Part shown: one piece after another, positions 59,760-64,000 of the stretch
Layout: each line of letters starts with the position of its first letter
Numbering within the stretch: the first letter of the stretch is position 1
NCBI RefSeq assembly: GCF_017654505.1
Contig: NC_054538.1
Location: forward strand, 23,353,783-23,417,782
Direction of reading: 5' to 3'
DNA: 64,000 nt
DNA from: Polyodon spathula
Lineage: Eukaryota; Chordata; Actinopteri; Acipenseriformes; Polyodontidae
Position numbers and translations under genes: made by a program
Notes under the pieces: model-generated
What the model was told of the DNA's origin: nothing
Databases searched by the model: none
What the model saw: only the letters and a program-made list of their open reading frames with translations

Positions 59760-60800
59760 CCATGTGAGCAATTATCTTCATTCATTTGAAGTGTTTACTT
59801 GCAACGGTGTTCGTGTTATGAAACAAGCAAAATGACGCCAAAACATCAGTATGGCCACCATCCATGTGACCACCCAGCTCCATTTACAGTGGCTCTCATA
59901 AGTATTCACCCCCTTGGACTCCCTGACTAGTAACTAATTTAGAACAATTTGTAGATTTTATTGTCCACTTTGACATTATGGACTTTTTTGTGTTGATCAG
60001 TGGCAAAAACTCCTAATTAATCCATTTTGATTCCGTGTTGTAACCAAATAAAATGTGGAAAAGTCCAAGGGGGGTGAATACTTTTTAGAGCCACTGTAGT
60101 GGTGGAGATTACTTCTGTGTAAAGTTTGAGGAGTTTCAATGCAACAGTGTTCTTGTTATGGAATACGCAAAATGTGGGCAAAACGTCAAAATGGCCACCA
60201 ACCATGTGATCAATCAGCTTAATTTTGTGGTTTTCATTACTTCCCTTTGGTCTCTACAACTCTGTGAAGTCACAAGAGTTTACGTGAATCTGTGTTCATT
60301 TTATGGAACATGCAAAATTTGGGCAAAAAGTTGATATGGCGACCAAACCATGTGACCAATCAGTTACTGACATTACTTCTCATAGTCCTACCATTATACA
60401 AAATTTCATAAGTCTGCATTGTACCACTGACATATACTGCAATATGTACAAAAAGATCAATGCTGAAATCTCACTGGCCCACAGTGGTCATGTTTTTTTT
60501 TTTTACTGTAGCAACTTCCCTTGAACAAGAGTAAAAGATAATCATACTTAGATCATGTATGCTCATTTTTGCTTCAATCGGATAAGTGGTTTCTGAGAAG
60601 AAGAGGTTTGTTTGTTACTGATGTTACGCAACATGGCTGCCATACCATGCAACCCATCAGCTTCTGATGATTGTGCCCCAATCTTGGTTTATTCCTTAAC
60701 ATGTATAGTGAGTTTCAGAACTCTGCATGCTATATAACAACCATCTGCAGTCAATAGGAAGTTATAGGCAAACTGTGGGGTTCTAGATAGGCGTAAACTA
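59760..60800. repeat. Old degenerate tandem repeat carrying a MITE
   Basis: The phrase GTTATG-AA-A-GCAAAAT, then a CAAAA-GTC and ATGGCCACCA-CCATGTGACC-ATCAG block, recurs at about 59813-59880, 60153-60218 and 60299-60363, and less clearly near 60630-60660. Unit length is irregular (about 145-340 bp), partly because of the MITE at 59887-60096. Phrases such as TCAATAGGAAGTTATAGGCA (60751) echo 1893-1917. Noncoding. Confidence 0.6.
59887..60096. mobile_element. Tc1/mariner MITE, 210 bp
   Basis: Begins CAGTGGCTCTCATAAGTATT, then CACCCCCTTGGACT, and ends with the inverted equivalent AGTCCAAGGGGGGTGAATAC, then TTTTTAGAGCCACTG: terminal inverted repeats of over 30 bases with few mismatches. TA flanks both ends (59885-59886 and 60097-60098), the target duplication of Tc1/mariner elements. 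No coding sequence. Confidence 0.9.
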
Positions 60801-63800
60801 GTACAATCAGACTTTGCCCTGTGAAGTAATTTTGGTACCGTGTTTTGCTCTGAGTTTTTATACCAGCACTACCACGAGGTATTTGAATAAATAAATTAAC
60901 CTAAGCGACAACCATGTCTCAGCTGATGTTTGAAATCACTTCCAAAGGTATGGGAAGATGATAATAGCAGGCTGTTAGACATATCTTTTATTATTCCAGT
61001 ATTGTATATATGAATAAACAGACAGCAATATCAAACATAAAAGAGTGTTTTTATTTTTTGGCTCCCTCAGACCTGCCATGAATACTTTCTGTATGCAGTT
61101 TTTGTTATAAATGCAGTTTGTTACAGGAGCCCCACATTTGGGTTTAAGTGAATTTCAGTGACTGATTAGTGTGCAAATTAATATTTATATTAAGATTCAG
61201 TAATAAATCATGAAAATAATACATTTCTAAAATGTGTTTCCATATTTTGCTAGCTATTTATTAAAGCAATCAGTACAGCCTGGTAAGTGATAACTAAAGA
61301 ATGTATAGTGTACAAGGACAGAATCAATAAAATATGAGTCAAGGTTTTTATACTAGTAAGTTAGACAGTTGTTGACTCCTAGTGCCCTTGATTTGTTCTC
61401 CAGCTATACTATAATTGCTGTGTGACAAATGTGATGTATTTTAATGAAAAATAAGATACACTAATTTCTTTGTAAGCTTGAATCAGTTATTTTGCAGCCA
61501 GGCTAAACAGCTGTGAATTGGAGCCCTTACAAGCCTATTGAAATTGTATCACAGGAAGCAGAATTTGGTAAACTGAATATCATAGGCTCTGATTCCCTTG
61601 GCAATAATCGACATTCACGTGTGTCAGAAATATATAACAAGATTTTATTTAAGAATAAAAAGAGTGCACAACTAATCTAATATTACAAAAAGGAAAGATG
61701 ATTGGTGAGAGATTTGTGCGAATAGTATACAGTTCATTGATTGCTTAGTCAAACAATTACAACGACTACAACATTATTAGCATACATGGTGAATATACTA
61801 ATATTAATTATGGCTGATCACAAAGTGTTTATTTTGCATTAGTATTTTCAAATACTCATTTCTCTTTGTAATCGATCATATGACATATCAAAGTACACGA
61901 GAATTAATTCAACTTCCCATTAAGAACGGAATCCAACATTCCAATAACTAATTTATTAAATTACTTTTACATTGTTAATTTAGTTTAGTCATGAGCTACC
62001 AAACTAAACAATATGTTATCAATCTCAATTGATTCTATATTAACATTTACTCAGAAATGGGCGATGATCAAATTCTCTGCATTTATGAGGCAACTCCTTT
62101 GAGTTACACATTTCAACAAACAAAATACATTTCTTACACACTCTAAAATAGGAAATTATATTCTATTTCTAGAAAAATGTATCCACTAACTTGATAGCAT
62201 TTGCAACAGTTAATGTCTTGAGTCATAAAATGTTTTTTCAACAAATAAGTCAATCTTTTTTTTTGTCGTAGGCATTGTGTTGCGTCGGCTCTCAGCAAAC
62301 AATAGTTCTTTTCAACTGAAGTAGCTTGTTGATTCTCAACAGTCTTGCAACATGATCTTCGACTGATCGGAAGGTTTCCGACTGGAAATAGTTCAGTTAA
62401 TCAGACGTAAACTCACAGTTCAAAGAATGCCTTGCAATTAAAAAGTTACTTAATTTGTAAGTGTTCTCGTTGCAATTTTTCTGTACTGCTATTACATGAC
62501 CTTAGGCCCAGCTGTTGCCTATGCTTCAGTTCATTTCATGCAGCGACATAGAAACAAACTCGCTTTCAGATCAATGCAGGGTCCTGTTTACTGGTTCAAT
62601 CTCTCGTAGAGCAAAGAGCAGGACTCTCTTCAAAGCTGATTTCAGTCTTCTCAGAACATGATTTTAGCCAGTCTTCAGACCACTGATTCTCCCATGACTC
62701 CTGCACACTTTCCAATTGCTTTCTCCAAGCTTCAGAAAATTTCTTCAGAGCAGTTCAGCTTCCATTTCATTTCAGACCTCAGAACCTCTTCCAACTCTCT
62801 TTGCCTGTCCCAGTCTTTTTCAATTAAGCGCCGACCCATTGTGATTGGATCGTTGAATTCATGGGTGGTGTTTAACGTCATGGAATGAGCTGAAACACTG
62901 GTTAGCTTGTCTCGGATCCATTCCTTGACCTTGCCCACAGCTCATGATTGACAGTTTAAACAAATTTCCTCTGTCTTGTCAAAGGTGATTGACGGCTCTC
63001 CACCGCCCCCCCCCCTGCTTTCTTGGGGGGGAGAAACTCACCCTTGTGTCTGTGTTTTGTCAAAGTCTGTCCAAATGGCCTCTGCAGAGATTTCAGTTTG
63101 TGATAACGCAAAGGAATTTTTACAACTCACTTTTAAAGCTACATCTAATTTCCCTTTGACCAAGGGAAAGGGGGAAGAGAAAAAAAAAAAAACATTAACT
63201 TGAAACTAATAAAAACAAGTTTAAACTGTGCATATTACTATCCAGCAAATAACCTGATTTGACTGTCTCGTATGCTACAATAGCAAGCAGATTACATCCA
63301 TGTTATAAAATTAAACAAACAAAACAAAACAAAAAAAAAACACTTACATTAAAAATAATTACAACTGTGCTTTAGGCAATTATTTCCCCCTTTTAAAATA
63401 ATTATTCAGCATAGTAGGATTTTTAATTACACGCAGTGTAATTTTCCATATCAAAGCAAAACAGTAAGACATTGTATTCTAATTCTTGGTGATACTAGAA
63501 AAATGTGTCATTACAGTTTTCAAGAGACCTTGAGCTCAACCAATTTTAACACAATTGGTTGGTTTTTCTTCTCGTTATATGAATAATCCCTTTTCAATTT
63601 AATTCTTCAGTCACTTCGCTTCTGACTTTTTTTTTTTTGTGAACATCAGTCATTGTAATATTTGATCCCGATAATTGTGGGTTTGTTTATGGAATGTTTA
63701 AACTAGAAAAATATATTTAAAGAAAAGCCTAGCCATGGTTTTTAAATAAGTATATTTAAAAGATGATAATTAAGAGCCACATTTGAATCTGATCTATTTG

Positions 63801-64000
63801 TAGTGCATATTAAATGTTCTACTGAGAACCTGTGCTTCCCCATGGATAATTGAAATTGCAGATAAATGAGGTTCAACAGTATTGTGAAGTGCACAAACAG
63901 GTACGAGTCCAAGATAATGTATCTTGTTGTTAGTGCAACAGTTTCTGATTTATCTTCAAAAACACTCTTTGATCCAGAGATGTATCGATCCTATTCCTTT
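60801..64000. other. Noncoding, no feature named with confidence
   Basis: AT-rich to about 62270. The stretch 62280-63060 is more balanced, with long-range TC-rich sequence on plus; on minus it resembles an untranslated or LTR region, but borders, TATA and duplication could not be fixed. A-rich runs lie at 63181-63192 and 63331-63340. Opposite-strand frames around 62658-62938 lack domains. Confidence 0.35.
63003..63031. repeat. C/G-run hairpin
   Basis: A run of nine C's (about 63004-63013), nine intervening bases, and a run of seven G's (about 63025-63031) can pair as a short GC-only stem. Confidence 0.6.

Noticed and set aside
62658..62938. Overlapping frames on both strands around 62.7-62.9 kb
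   Set aside because: No domain, start context or splice support; composition may reflect an untranslated or LTR region.

Overview
This is a gene-poor, AT-rich piece of a vertebrate nuclear genome, almost certainly from a fish. No host gene can be called with confidence; one weak internal-exon candidate lies at 22148-22252. What can be recognised is transposable elements, nearly all broken, in the mixture typical of fish genomes: Tc1/mariner, piggyBac, PIF/Harbinger, a THAP-type exon, an L2-like LINE, a DIRS-type tyrosine-recombinase element, a Gypsy element with a PNMA-like Gag, several tRNA-derived SINEs and many solo LTRs. A non-teleost ray-finned fish (sturgeon, paddlefish) is my guess from the look of the LTR families, and it is only an inference.

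Layout. 0-8.2 kb: a decayed Tc1 copy, two minisatellites, a 353-bp hairpin derivative of a larger DNA transposon, two LTR-like promoter segments, and a solo LTR (7154-7695) inside a Harbinger-like MITE. 8.3-10.5 kb: a dead THAP exon, a solo LTR with its target duplication, and a Harbinger transposase scrap. 12.2-12.9 kb: a solo LTR that landed in and split a (TA)n array. 13-27 kb: mostly unique-looking AT-rich DNA with one LTR, microsatellites, a 26-base C run and the exon candidate. 27.2-33.5 kb: a piggyBac pseudogene, a solo LTR, an internally deleted Gypsy element, another LTR and a short terminal-inverted-repeat element. 34.5-35.6 kb: a SINE pair bracketed by a perfect 19-bp inverted repeat, then a MITE rich in AGATATCT. 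38.8-41.15 kb: a 2360-bp DNA transposon with about 150-bp terminal inverted repeats and a recognisable but broken protein with an N-terminal Cys/His zinc module. 42.8-50.2 kb: a TIR element containing a SINE, a 5'-truncated LINE, SINEs and a DIRS end. 54-60.8 kb: a 1.94-kb non-autonomous element, a Tc1 pseudogene split by a solo LTR, and a MITE inside an old degenerate repeat. 61-64 kb: no identified feature apart from a C/G hairpin.

The most interesting object is the 38790-41149 transposon. I cannot assign it to a named superfamily. Just upstream of its TATA boxes and start codon it carries three and then five contiguous alternating TTC/GAA pentamers, a textbook heat-shock element. That suggests a transposon whose transposase was (or, in intact relatives, is) driven by heat-shock factor. 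A hairpin-shaped 3'-end derivative of the same family lies at 2528-2880.

The elements do not form a pathway. They record successive insertions: LTRs into Tc1, into a MITE and into a microsatellite, and a MITE into an older repeat. All boundaries come from reading the sequence by eye; family names rest on motif recognition and were not checked against a database.
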